The notes beneath the pieces were generated by a model. It saw nothing but the letters and a program-made list of their open reading frames with translations. It was not told where the DNA came from and ran no database searches. Shown here piece by piece: positions 36,423-47,352 of a stretch of DNA of 64,000 nucleotides. The translations under genes and the position numbers were made by a program. This DNA comes from Rubripirellula tenax (GTDB lineage Bacteria > Planctomycetota > Planctomycetia > Pirellulales > Pirellulaceae), in assembly GCF_007860125.1 (NCBI RefSeq), contig NZ_SJPW01000001.1, forward strand, positions 954,104 to 1,018,103, read 5' to 3'. Position 1 is the first letter of the stretch. Each line of letters starts with the position of its first letter.

Positions 36423-37343
36423 ATGATGAAACTCGCCATCGACTTCGCCGCTTACGCCCTGGTCCGACTTTTGGTCGCCGTGATCCAGACGTTACCGGTC
36501 GATATGGGCGACTCGTTATGCCGATTTTTGGCGTGGTTGGTCGGCGAAAAGCTTAAAATCCGTCGCCGAGAAACGGACCAGAATCTGTCGCTGATCTTTC
36601 CTCAGGCGGACGAGGCCCAGCGCCGACATCTGCGGCAAGCAATGTGGCACCACCTGTTGCTGATGGTCTGCGAGATCGCTTGGGTCCAGCGACGTCTGCA
36701 TCTGGTCAATTATCGCGATCACGTCACTTTTCAAGGCAATCGCGAAATGCTGACGCGGATGCTCTCTGAGCGACCGACCGTGATCGTCACCGGTCACTTT
36801 GGCAACTTTGAAGTGGGCGGTTACCTATCCGGATTGATGGGAATCCAAACGCTGACCATCGCACGGCAACTCGACAATCGATTCATCCACCGTTGGGTCG
36901 ACCGATTTCGCAGCGCCAAGGGTCAAAAGATGGTCGACAAGGAAGGCTGCGCCGCGGACGTCGATCGACACCTCAGCAGTGGCGGCATCCTGTCGTTGTT
37001 GGCGGACCAGCACGCCGGCCCGAAAGGGTGTTGGGTCGACTTCATGGGCGCGCCCGCGTCTTGCCATAAAGCACTATCGTTGTTCTCGCTCAGCACCGGC
37101 GCCCCCATGATCGTGGGTTCCACGCGTCGCGTCGGTGCCCGGCCGATGCAGTTCGAAATTTCCGTTCACGCGGTGGCTGATCCGGCCGTCGACCAAGACA
37201 TTTGCAGCGGCGTGACCTCGCTGACAAACTGGTACAACGACCACCTTGAAGGGGCCGTTTCCGATTCGCTGGAACAATACTGGTGGTTGCACCGGAGATG
37301 GCGAAAGCCACCACCCAAAGTCGCCAAGCGGCTGGCCGCATAG
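36423..37343 (+). CDS. LpxL/HtrB-like lipid acyltransferase
   Basis: About 306 residues from the ATG at 36423. A membrane helix (AAYALVRLLVAVIQTLP) at the N-terminus is followed by the late acyltransferase fold with the catalytic H-x4-E motif in VTGHFGNFEVGG, and later ADQHAGPKGCWVDFMG. LpxL-type enzymes add a secondary acyl chain to Kdo-lipid A or a related glycolipid. That a planctomycete carries it fits outer-membrane lipid A. An in-frame upstream start at 36351 gives an unconserved leader. The gene converges with the HEAT-repeat gene. Confidence 0.85.
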   Translation: MMKLAIDFAAYALVRLLVAVIQTLPVDMGDSLCRFLAWLVGEKLKIRRRETDQNLSLIFPQADEAQRRHLRQAMWHHLLLMVCEIAWVQRRLHLVNYRDHVTFQGNREMLTRMLSERPTVIVTGHFGNFEVGGYLSGLMGIQTLTIARQLDNRFIHRWVDRFRSAKGQKMVDKEGCAADVDRHLSSGGILSLLADQHAGPKGCWVDFMGAPASCHKALSLFSLSTGAPMIVGSTRRVGARPMQFEISVHAVADPAVDQDICSGVTSLTNWYNDHLEGAVSDSLEQYWWLHRRWRKPPPKVAKRLAA

Positions 37344-37394
37344 TCGAGAACTACGAATCTCGCAATGGAAACTCCAATGGAGACCGGGCAGGGT

Positions 37395-39275
37395 TCAGCG
37401 CTTCGTCCCCTCGGAGTCGGCAACCGTGATTGCAACCGTGATTGCGGCCTTGATTGCTTGGATCGTCACATCGACGTTGCCCCGCAACGTTTCGTTGTCC
37501 TGCAGCGAGCTCGCCATTTGTAGTCCTTCGGGCGTTGGGTTGCGTCTGAGCACGTCGAGCACCAGCTTCCGCTCGTCATCGCGATCGGCAATCGCCAAGG
37601 CGTTGCGGCAGACCTCCATTCGCTCGCGGGTCGTCATGTCCAATTGCCGAGCGATGCGGATGTATCCTCGCAAAACGCGGATCTGGTACTTGCGGATGGT
37701 GAGTGTCTTGGACAACTCTAGCAATGGTGTGGCGGCGTCGGCGGTAAGCCAACCGCCGAGCAGACGCGTGGCGGCGTCTTGCATCGTGTCATCGTTGCTC
37801 TTCGCGGCATCCACGACGGCCCCGAGTGCCTTGGTTCCGCCGACCAATGCAAGCTGATCAAGCAAGACGACGCGAGCGACGGGCGAGACTTCGGACATCG
37901 CGGAAGTGAGTGTCTGGACGCACCTGTCTTGTGGCATCCGGACGCAAGCCGCCCCAAGAGTCTTCTGAACGATCGCAGAGTCGTCGGACTGCAGCGACGT
38001 GCTCATCAAACCGATCAACGCGGGCAGATCGGTAATCGTCGTCGTTCGGCCCAGCGCCTGAATTGCGGACTGACGCATCGAGGCATCGTCGCTATGGGTC
38101 AGTCGCAACAGGAACGGTGTCGCGGTTGCGATGTTTCGCTTCGCAGCCACTTCCACCGCCGACAGGACCATCGCGGGTTGGTCGCTTATGAGTCTCGCGA
38201 CGACTTCGGAATCGATGCCGTCGCCCGGCAATCGGACGAGCGCCGCTTGGGCTGCGTTGGCCATCGCGACATTGTCGGTCGAGGCTAAATCGAGCAAGAG
38301 CTTCGCGGTGTCGTTGTCACCCAATCGTGCCAACGCACTGATCGCCGCAATACGAGTATCAGACGCGTCATTCCCCACGGCTTTCACGACGATCGGCAAA
38401 ACACTGTCGTCACCAAGCTCGCCCAGCGTGATCAACAGCAGTGCTTGATTCTCGGCGGACTGCCCCTCCAATCGCGAAGCCAATTCGGTGGCCAGTTTCG
38501 GTGCCTTGCCGATTCGACGAACGGCTTGAAGTGCGATCCGAAACTGTGCGGAATCACCGGAGTCGAGCATTTCAAGCAACAAAGGCACGCCCGCCGTTCC
38601 TTGATTCGCGACGGCACTGTAGGTCGCCGCCCAGTGAAGTTCCTGTGGTAGATCCGCGCTTCGAAGTAGGTTGCAAAGCGAAACGGCCTGTTGCGTTTCT
38701 CCGGCGGCGACCAATCGCCTTGCACAGACAAGACAACCTTGTGCGATTGAAATGCGTGACGATCCCGCCGCCTGCGCGAACGACTTCTTAAGCTGGTCCG
38801 CGGCCTCAATCGTGCCGATTGCCCCAAGTGCTCGAGCCGCAGCGTTCTGAACGGAAGGGTTTTTATGGTTAAGCAGTTCGGCAAGTAAACCCGTTGCTTG
38901 CAGGTCGCGTCGTTTTCCGATCGAGTTCAAGACGCCAACGAGTCTGTCGCCCGCCAGCAATTTCGCTGCTTCACGCAACGCCAAATCGACCTCCGGTGCC
39001 GAAATGTTCTCCAAGGCGCTGCGCGCGTACGTCGATAGCTGCTCGTCGTCCAGTAGCACCGCCAAAGCCGATACCGCGTCGGCGGTTCCGTTGATCGCCA
39101 ACTGCTGGCACGCTTTCGCCTTTTCGAAAACCGGGCCGTCGGATTCAAGCACCGCGACCAACTCACCGGCGTCCGTATCCGGAACCGGCAAAGTCACTTG
39201 GCCGTGCAAGTGGGGCGAGCAAACCGTCAGCAAAAATACGAACGGGAACCATTTGATGATCGATTGAAATTTCAT
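37395..39275 (-). CDS. Secreted HEAT-repeat protein
   Basis: 626 residues from ATG 39275. A signal peptide (MKFQSIIKWFPFVFLLTVC) leads to a superhelix of many HEAT repeats of about 30 residues with the pattern of Ala/Leu helices seen in NPSVQNAAARALGAIGT and DTRIAAISALARLGDND. Such repeats act as protein-binding scaffolds in the periplasm or at the surface. The Gfo/Idh/MocA gene starts 47 bases away on the same strand and is upstream, so the two likely form one transcript. The specific partner is unknown. Confidence 0.87.
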   Translation of the reverse strand: MKFQSIIKWFPFVFLLTVCSPHLHGQVTLPVPDTDAGELVAVLESDGPVFEKAKACQQLAINGTADAVSALAVLLDDEQLSTYARSALENISAPEVDLALREAAKLLAGDRLVGVLNSIGKRRDLQATGLLAELLNHKNPSVQNAAARALGAIGTIEAADQLKKSFAQAAGSSRISIAQGCLVCARRLVAAGETQQAVSLCNLLRSADLPQELHWAATYSAVANQGTAGVPLLLEMLDSGDSAQFRIALQAVRRIGKAPKLATELASRLEGQSAENQALLLITLGELGDDSVLPIVVKAVGNDASDTRIAAISALARLGDNDTAKLLLDLASTDNVAMANAAQAALVRLPGDGIDSEVVARLISDQPAMVLSAVEVAAKRNIATATPFLLRLTHSDDASMRQSAIQALGRTTTITDLPALIGLMSTSLQSDDSAIVQKTLGAACVRMPQDRCVQTLTSAMSEVSPVARVVLLDQLALVGGTKALGAVVDAAKSNDDTMQDAATRLLGGWLTADAATPLLELSKTLTIRKYQIRVLRGYIRIARQLDMTTRERMEVCRNALAIADRDDERKLVLDVLRRNPTPEGLQMASSLQDNETLRGNVDVTIQAIKAAITVAITVADSEGTKR

Positions 39276-39322
39276 GGCTGGTAAATCTTGGAAACGCGAA
39301 ATGGAAGTTGCGGACTTTTTGT

Positions 39323-40606
39323 TTAAACCGTCCACGGTTCACGCATCGCGCGCGATCTCATCTTGTTCGCTTCGTCATCACCCACGAACTCCTCGGCAAT
39401 CGGATCAAATGTCAGCTTGCGTCCCAACTTCCACGCAATCGCAGCCGCGTGACAGGCGATGTGCGACTTCCGCATGATGTCTTCGTTCGTGTTCGTCTTG
39501 CCTCGCGACTTCACGCAATCGAGAAAGTTTCTTGTATGTGTGGAAGGCGTCGTTCCCGCGATTGTGGGATCGGGAAGCTTCGCGCGCAGCGAGTCGATTG
39601 AGACAGCGATACGGCCTGAGTCTCCCGTTTCGACCCAACCGTCGTCGCCTTCAAATCGGACGGGGCAGGTTCCCAATCCCAGCCAACCGTTACGCCGCAG
39701 TACCAGTTTCAGACCATCGGCGTAGCGACATTGGATCGCGTTGTCGTCCTCGGTATCGAGTGGTTCAAACTCGATCGGGCCCGAATCATCAGCACCCGCC
39801 GCCGCCTGACAAAGATCCAAGGTGTGGGCGCCCCAGTCCAGCAACTTCGCCCCCGAATCGAAATCGTAATGACCACGCCACTGGCCATCGACGTACGCTC
39901 GGTTGTATGGTCGCCAAGGTGCTGGGCCGAGCCACATGTTCCAATCGATTTCGTCTTTCGGCGGTTCGGGCTGAGCCGGCAACCAATCGTGTCGATCCTG
40001 CAGCTTGTAAATCGAAGCGTGAAGCGTATGAAGTCTCCCCAGCTTCCCGGATCGAGCTAGCCCGATGGCGTGGATGAAGTTGGAGATGCTGCGGCGCTGC
40101 GTGCCGCACTGAAAGACGCGTCCCGTTCGCTTGATCGTATCGGCCAATCGCTGAGCCAAATCGATCGTGATCGCACACGGCTTTTCGCTGTAGACGTCCT
40201 TGCCTGCTTCCGCCGCCATCATGGAAATCGGCGCGTGCCAACGGTCGCCGGTCGCGATCAGCACGGCGTCAATGTCTTCGCGAGCCAACAGTTCGCGGAA
40301 GTCACGATAAGTATCGCAGGCATCGTCGCCATTCTGCTGGTCGGCCATCTGCTTCACGGCCGAGCGCCGGTCAGCACGCACGTCAGCGATAGCAACGAAC
40401 CGCACATCGGGTTGCGGCAGCATCGTTTCAAGTACTTTCGTACCTCGATTTCGGATCCCAATACCGCCAAGATGAATCTTGTCACTGGGCGCGACGAAGC
40501 CAGGACCACCAAGGGCCGAACGTGGCACGATCCAGGGTGCGGTCACGGCAGTAGCTGCCGCAGACTTCAAGAGTTGTCGCCGGGGAATGGATGCTTTTAT
40601 TTTCAT
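39323..40606 (-). CDS. Tat-exported Gfo/Idh/MocA-family oxidoreductase
   Basis: 427 residues from ATG 40606. The N-terminus has a Tat signal (RRQLLKSAAATAVTAPW), and the mature protein begins a Rossmann domain with GIGIRNRGTKVLE and YSEKPCAIT, typical of NAD(P)-dependent sugar dehydrogenases of the Gfo/Idh/MocA class. Planctomycetes carry many Tat-exported paralogues. The substrate is unknown; the folded cofactor-bound enzyme is likely moved across the inner membrane. The start at 40606 is chosen because it begins the Tat signal; upstream residues are unconserved. Confidence 0.9.
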   Translation of the reverse strand: MKIKASIPRRQLLKSAAATAVTAPWIVPRSALGGPGFVAPSDKIHLGGIGIRNRGTKVLETMLPQPDVRFVAIADVRADRRSAVKQMADQQNGDDACDTYRDFRELLAREDIDAVLIATGDRWHAPISMMAAEAGKDVYSEKPCAITIDLAQRLADTIKRTGRVFQCGTQRRSISNFIHAIGLARSGKLGRLHTLHASIYKLQDRHDWLPAQPEPPKDEIDWNMWLGPAPWRPYNRAYVDGQWRGHYDFDSGAKLLDWGAHTLDLCQAAAGADDSGPIEFEPLDTEDDNAIQCRYADGLKLVLRRNGWLGLGTCPVRFEGDDGWVETGDSGRIAVSIDSLRAKLPDPTIAGTTPSTHTRNFLDCVKSRGKTNTNEDIMRKSHIACHAAAIAWKLGRKLTFDPIAEEFVGDDEANKMRSRAMREPWTV

Positions 40607-41005
40607 CGTAGTCTCTCGTTTCACAATTCTGTTGTGACTTTGCTGACACCAACCGCTTGCCGTTGATGGCTCCATCAGATTTGCCAATCCAGTCTAACGT
40701 GGCCGCGATCGAGATACTGCTTGCCCCAAAGCCGTCGCGGGGGGGCGACTGATAGACGAGCGGTCGCCCGCCATGATTGATGGGCCGAATAGGCAACCGG
40801 AATCGCGCATTGCGACCGTTGGGCGTCAGCGCGTCGTCGACGGACGAGTAGGAGTGGATGGGGGCGTTGGGCTGTTCGCGTTCACTATGCGGTTGCCGCG
40901 TAACTCGCTTCGGCGATTCACGACCTAGACCCCGTATAACCTGTTTTGCGCCGTCGGCGCGGGAAGCAAAACGGGCGCAACATTTACACACGCAACACCA
41001 GCCTA
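40607..41005. other. Intergenic region, no gene supported
   Basis: 399 bases upstream of the oxidoreductase and downstream of grpE. An inverted repeat GTTTTGC/GCAAAAC (40943-40949, 40966-40972) with an internal GCGCC/GGCGC could end the grpE transcript, but it lacks a T run. A minus-strand reading frame crosses the region without a start signal or known domain. Confidence 0.4.
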
Positions 41006-41593
41006 TTAGCCTTCCGTGTCACCGTTGCCCGTGCTGACGATGACTTGGCTGGGGCGGATGACGCGATCGTGCATTTGGAAGCCGGTTGCCGCGACGTGCG
41101 CGACCATGCCCGCCGGTTGATCCGAGGGCATTTGCGAGATCGCTTCGTGATAGTTCGGATCGAACAATTCACCCAACGCAGGAATTTCGCGGATCGAGTG
41201 CTTCGCCAGCGTGTCGTCCAACTGTTTCGCAACAATCGCGATGCCGCCCTTCAGTCCGGCAACGGCTTCGTCGTCGCCGGCTGATTCCATCGCGCGGTGC
41301 AAGTTGTCGCGAACTTGCAGCATGTCGCTGACCAACGGCACGGCCGCGAATTTCAACTGGTCTTCGAAATCGCGACGCATCCGTTTGCGAAAGTTCTCGG
41401 CTTCGGCCTGAGCCATCAGCACTCGCTTGTCGGCCGAATCGGCGGCTTGCCGCAACCGGTCCATCTCGTCGTCGCGAGTTTCGGTGAATTGAACGGTTGC
41501 CGACTGGCCGCCTTCTTCATCAGAGGCTTCGAAAGCGGCATCAGTTGCTTCGAATTCGTCGTCGATTTTTTCGTCGTTGTTTTCGTTAGTCAT
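41006..41593 (-). CDS. grpE: Nucleotide exchange factor GrpE
   Basis: 195 residues, the usual GrpE length. An acidic N-terminus (residues 1-40) is followed by a long coiled-coil helix (DRLRQAADSADKRVLMAQAE) and RKRMRRDFEDQLKFA, then the beta domain with the conserved HEAISQMPS and GFQMHDRVIRPSQVIV. GrpE drives ADP release from DnaK. The gene follows dnaJ by 17 bases. A dnaK gene is not in this window. Confidence 0.95.
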   Translation of the reverse strand: MTNENNDEKIDDEFEATDAAFEASDEEGGQSATVQFTETRDDEMDRLRQAADSADKRVLMAQAEAENFRKRMRRDFEDQLKFAAVPLVSDMLQVRDNLHRAMESAGDDEAVAGLKGGIAIVAKQLDDTLAKHSIREIPALGELFDPNYHEAISQMPSDQPAGMVAHVAATGFQMHDRVIRPSQVIVSTGNGDTEG

Positions 41594-41610
41594 CGGATTC
41601 GATGGGGTTA

Positions 41611-42753
41611 CTATTCTTGAGGTTTCAATTCGGTATCAAAGAACGTTTTGAGTTTGCCCAGGAAGCTGGTTCGCTCTGGCAACACGGCTTGATGGTCCAG
41701 GTCCGCCAATTCGCGAAGCAATCGCTCTTGTTCAGCGTTCAGTTTCTTCGGCACTTCGATGAAGACTTGGACCAGCAGATCGCCCGCCCGTCCGCCGCGA
41801 GGATCGACGACACCTTTGCCGCGAAGCGTGAACACTTCGCCGCTTTGGGTACCACGTTCGACCCGCAGCACTTCGGGACCGCTGAGCGTCGGGACTTGGA
41901 TCTCTGCACCGAGCGCCGCTTGCGTGTAGGAGATCGGTAACTGCAAGATCAGGTGGTTACCGTCACGCTTGAACAGCTCGTGCGGTTTGACGGTCACGAA
42001 CACATAGCAGTCGCCGACCGGGCCGCCATCGGGGCTGGCCTCGCCTTCACCCGTCACGCGCACTCGCATACCGTCATCGACGCCAGCGGGAATCGTGACG
42101 GTCAATTCTGCCTTCTTGTTTTCCAGCCCTGTGCCTCGGCAATCGCTGCACGGTGAGCCGATTTTTTGGCCGCTGCCATGGCAATCGGGGCACGCCGTTT
42201 GGACGCGCAGGATGCCGGCCGATTGAATGACTTGACCGTGACCAGCACAGGTGCCACAGGTCGTTGGCTTGCTGCCCGGTTCGGCACCGTTGCCGCCACA
42301 CGAATTGCATTTGACGCGTCGGCGGAATGAGATGTCTTTGTCGACACCGCGGGCGGCTTCTTCCAAGGTCAACGTGACATTGACGCGAATGTCGGCTCCC
42401 TTGCGAACGCGTTTTCGACCACCTCGTCCGCCGCGGTTGCCGAACAGATCGCCGAACATGCCACCGCCGAACATGTCACCGAACGCTTCGAAGATGTCTT
42501 CGACGTCGCCGTATTGGTGAACGCTATCGACACCAGAATGACCGTACTGGTCATAGCGGCTGCGTTTTTCAGCATCCGAAAGTACTTCGTAGGCCTCGGT
42601 GGCTTCTTTAAACTTGGCGACCGCCTCTTCGTCATTGCGGTTTTGGTCTGGGTGGTACTTGATCGCCAGTTTGCGATAGGCGCGATCGATCTCCGTCTTC
42701 TGAGCCGAACGCTCGATGCGAAGGATTTCGTAATAGCAGGTCTTTTCGGCCAT
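41611..42753 (-). CDS. dnaJ: Chaperone DnaJ
   Basis: 380 residues from ATG 42753, a full-length type I DnaJ. The J domain with HPDQN is at the N-terminus, followed by a Gly/Phe-rich region (EAFGDMFGGGMFGDLFG), the zinc-binding domain with four CxxCxGxG repeats (first NSCGGNG, then CGTCAGHG, CPDCHGSG, CSDCRGTG) and the C-terminal substrate-binding domains. In the first repeat the visible form is KCNSCGGNGAEPG. The upstream in-frame start at 42819 is not conserved. It works with DnaK and GrpE. Confidence 0.96.
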   Translation of the reverse strand: MAEKTCYYEILRIERSAQKTEIDRAYRKLAIKYHPDQNRNDEEAVAKFKEATEAYEVLSDAEKRSRYDQYGHSGVDSVHQYGDVEDIFEAFGDMFGGGMFGDLFGNRGGRGGRKRVRKGADIRVNVTLTLEEAARGVDKDISFRRRVKCNSCGGNGAEPGSKPTTCGTCAGHGQVIQSAGILRVQTACPDCHGSGQKIGSPCSDCRGTGLENKKAELTVTIPAGVDDGMRVRVTGEGEASPDGGPVGDCYVFVTVKPHELFKRDGNHLILQLPISYTQAALGAEIQVPTLSGPEVLRVERGTQSGEVFTLRGKGVVDPRGGRAGDLLVQVFIEVPKKLNAEQERLLRELADLDHQAVLPERTSFLGKLKTFFDTELKPQE

Positions 42754-42832
42754 GAATTGTTCTGGGTTAGTCCCGACGGGACGATATCGATTTGCCAGGG
42801 AAATGAATCGCTGGTTCAAGGTGCAAACGTAT

Positions 42833-42890
42833 CAAAGCCCCGGCGGGGCGACATAAACGCGGTTTGTTATGTCGCCCCGCCGGGGCTTTG
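42833..42890. repeat. Perfect 24-bp inverted repeat before dnaJ
   Basis: Arms 42833-42856 and 42867-42890 are exact reverse complements around a ten-base loop. The arm centre is GCCCCGGCGGGGCGAC. It lies between groEL2 and dnaJ, 80 bases before the dnaJ start. There is no T run, so it is more likely an mRNA-stabilising or attenuating hairpin, or a mobile palindrome, than a plain terminator. Confidence 0.85.
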
Positions 42891-42911
42891 AACGGTTCGC
42901 GTCGACCGCGT

Positions 42912-42934
42912 GCCAGGGGCAATCCGCCCCTGGC
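42912..42934. repeat. Short inverted repeat next to the 24-bp palindrome
   Basis: GCCAGGGGC and GCCCCTGGC with a five-base loop, in the same groEL2-dnaJ gap. Together with the larger palindrome it makes the gap mostly hairpin DNA. Confidence 0.7.
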
Positions 42935-42972
42935 GTTTGGTTGCTGCTGTGCAGCTAAAACGAACAGAAAAC

Positions 42973-44592
42973 TTACAGCACGACGCCTTCAACGGCGCGT
43001 CGTTCTTTGTCTTCTTTTTCCAGGTTGGTGACCAGTGCTTCGGTCGTCAACAACAGACCTGCGATGCTGGCCGCGTTGGACAATGCCGTTCGCACGACCT
43101 TGACCGGGTCGATGACGCCAGCCTTGATCATGTCGGTGTACTGGCCGGTGTGGGCGTTGTAACCGATGGTCAAACCCTTTTGGCGAACTTCGTCGACCAC
43201 GACGCTGCCGTCGATGCCGCCGTTGTCCGCGATTTGACGCATCGGTGCGTCCAGGGCTTTCAGCACGATATTGACGCCGACCTTTTCGTCGCCCTTGGCC
43301 TTCTTCAACGCTTCTTCGACTGCTTCATAGCAGCGAACCAGCGCGACACCACCGCCGGGAAGAATTCCTTCTTCGACCGCAGCGCGAGTCGCGTGCAAAG
43401 CGTCTTCCAAGCGAGCCTTGGTTTGCTTCATCTCGGCTTCGGTTTCCGCACCGACGCTGATGACGGCAACACCACCGGCCAACTTGGCCAAACGCTCTTG
43501 GAACTTTTCCTTGTCATAGTCGCTATCGGTTTGCTCAATCTGAGCACGGATCTGTGCAACTCGCTTGTCGACGTCGGCTCGCTTGGCGGCGCCCTCGACG
43601 ATGGTTGTGTTGCCCTTGTCGATCGTGATCTTCTTGGCACGGCCGAGTTGTTCCAGCGTGACGTTTTCGAGCTGGATGCCCAAGTCGTCGCTGATCAACG
43701 TACCGCCGGTCAGCGTCGCGATGTCGCCGAGCATCGCTTTGCGACGATCGCCGAAACCGGGTGCCTTAACAGCACAAACATTCAACGTGCCACGCAGCTT
43801 ATTGACGACCAAAAGGGTCAACGCTTCCGCGTCGACGTCTTCGGCGATGATCAACAGCGGTTGGCCGGTGCCGGCTGTCTTTTCCAGCAGTGGCACCAGG
43901 TCGCGAATGTTGCTGACCTTCTTTTCGTAAAGCAGGATCAAAGCGTTTTCGAGGTTCGCTTCCATCGTGCCGGGATCGGTGATGAAGTAGGGCGAGATGT
44001 AGCCCTTGTCGAACTGCATGCCGTCGACGTAGGTGACTTCCATTTCGCGGCTCTTGCCTTCTTCGACAGTGATGACGCCGTCCTTGCCGACACGCTCGAG
44101 CGCGTTGGCAAGCATTTCGCCGATCTTGTTGTCGTTGTTGGCCGAGATCGCACCCACTTGAGCGACTTCTTGCTTGCCGTTGACGGGACGTCCCATTTCA
44201 ACAAGTCGAGCCGTAGCGGCGTTGACCGCTTTGTCGATTCCGCGACGGATCGCGGCCGGGTTGCTGCCGGCAACGATGTTTCGAAGGCCTTCTTTGAAGA
44301 TTGCCCGAGCCAAGACCGTGGCGGTCGTGGTGCCGTCACCGGCCAAGTCGGACGTCTTTTGAGCGACTTCGATCACGAGCTTGGCGCCCATGTTTTCGAA
44401 GCGGTCTTCGAGTTCGATTTCTTTCGCGACGGTCACACCGTCTTTGGTCACGGTCGGTCCGCCGAACGACTTGTCGATGATGACATTGCGTCCGGTTGGG
44501 CCCATCGTGATCGCGACAGCGTTGGCCAACTTCTCGACACCGGCCAACATCCGGGCACGAGCGTGGTCTTCAAAAAGCAGTTGTTTTGCCAT
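42973..44592 (-). CDS. groEL: Chaperonin GroEL (paralogue 2, no GGM tail)
   Basis: 539 residues from ATG 44592 ([16 protein letters not shown]). Full-length 60-kDa chaperonin, with [10 protein letters not shown], the ATP-site [14 protein letters not shown] and the [14 protein letters not shown] motif. The C-terminus ends [13 protein letters not shown] and lacks the Gly-Gly-Met repeats of classical GroEL. The paralogue at 45146-46837 keeps a Gly/Met tail. It follows groES, from which it is separated by 121 bases holding a heptad-repeat hairpin. Tail loss suggests a different substrate set or cavity. Confidence 0.96.
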   Translation of the reverse strand: MAKQLLFEDHARARMLAGVEKLANAVAITMGPTGRNVIIDKSFGGPTVTKDGVTVAKEIELEDRFENMGAKLVIEVAQKTSDLAGDGTTTATVLARAIFKEGLRNIVAGSNPAAIRRGIDKAVNAATARLVEMGRPVNGKQEVAQVGAISANNDNKIGEMLANALERVGKDGVITVEEGKSREMEVTYVDGMQFDKGYISPYFITDPGTMEANLENALILLYEKKVSNIRDLVPLLEKTAGTGQPLLIIAEDVDAEALTLLVVNKLRGTLNVCAVKAPGFGDRRKAMLGDIATLTGGTLISDDLGIQLENVTLEQLGRAKKITIDKGNTTIVEGAAKRADVDKRVAQIRAQIEQTDSDYDKEKFQERLAKLAGGVAVISVGAETEAEMKQTKARLEDALHATRAAVEEGILPGGGVALVRCYEAVEEALKKAKGDEKVGVNIVLKALDAPMRQIADNGGIDGSVVVDEVRQKGLTIGYNAHTGQYTDMIKAGVIDPVKVVRTALSNAASIAGLLLTTEALVTNLEKEDKERRAVEGVVL

Positions 44593-44634
44593 GATTATGA
44601 ATTCTCTTTGAATATTTTTTAGGGGAGATGAAAT

Positions 44635-44711
44635 GGGCACGAGGTGGAAGGAATCAGGTACTGAGGATTTCGTTTTCCTGATACCTGAAACCTAAATCCT
44701 GACACCTATTT
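44635..44711. repeat. Heptad AGGNNNN / CCTNNNN hairpin (copy 1)
   Basis: GG-ending triplets (GGG or AGG) stand every seven bases at 44635, 44642, 44649 and 44656, with one more at 44664 (slipped by one base). Then CCT stands every seven bases at 44677, 44684, 44691, 44698 and 44705. The four bases between are variable. The two halves are complementary at the triplets, so the tract can fold as a periodic hairpin. It lies in the groES-groEL2 gap. Confidence 0.75.
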
Positions 44712-44713
44712 CC

Positions 44714-45010
44714 CTAAAGCACTTTTGCCAAGATGTCGCTTTCGCGAAGGATCTTCATTTCGACGCCATCGACTTCGATGTTGCTGCCGCCGTACTTACC
44801 GAAAATGATCGTGTCGCCAACCGCGACCGACAATTCACCACGAACACCGCTGTCCATCAGTTTGCCCGGGCCGACGGCTACGATCTTGCCGCGTTGAGGT
44901 TTTTCTTGAGCCGAGTCGGGAAGGACGATTCCGCCCGCAGTGGTCGATTCGGCGTCTTCGGGTTTGACAACGACGCGGTCATCCAAAGGACGAAGGTTAA
45001 GTTTGGCCAT
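44714..45010 (-). CDS. groES: Co-chaperonin GroES
   Basis: 98 residues. The standard start [18 protein letters not shown], the mobile loop [19 protein letters not shown], and the closing [18 protein letters not shown]. GroES caps the GroEL ring. It lies between two groEL genes, so it may serve both. Confidence 0.97.
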   Translation of the reverse strand: MAKLNLRPLDDRVVVKPEDAESTTAGGIVLPDSAQEKPQRGKIVAVGPGKLMDSGVRGELSVAVGDTIIFGKYGGSNIEVDGVEMKILRESDILAKVL

Positions 45011-45054
45011 GATTGTTCTCTTCGATTGAAAGTTGTTTTTGATTTGAAGTTACT

Positions 45055-45141
45055 AGGTGACGGGGCGAGTAGGTAACAGGATTTAGGTAACAGGCGACAG
45101 GTTTTCGCTGTTACCTGTTACCTGTTCGCTGTTACCTGATT
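45055..45141. repeat. Heptad AGGNNNN / CCTNNNN hairpin (copy 2)
   Basis: AGG stands exactly every seven bases at 45071, 45078, 45085, 45092 and 45099, with two more at 45055 and 45062 (AGG and GGG) before a two-base slip. Then GCT/CCT stands every seven bases at 45107, 45114, 45121, 45128 and 45135. The tract fills most of the groEL1-groES gap. Confidence 0.78.
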
Positions 45142-45145
45142 TTCA

Positions 45146-47352
<2,207 letters not shown>

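Noticed and set aside
40482-40991. A 169-codon minus-strand frame crossing the gap upstream of the oxidoreductase
   Set aside because: Runs into the oxidoreductase gene in another frame, no start signal and no domain.
42910-44622. A 570-codon open frame on the plus strand opposite groEL2
   Set aside because: It mirrors the codon pattern of groEL2, has no known domain and no ribosome binding site; antisense shadow of a GC-rich gene.
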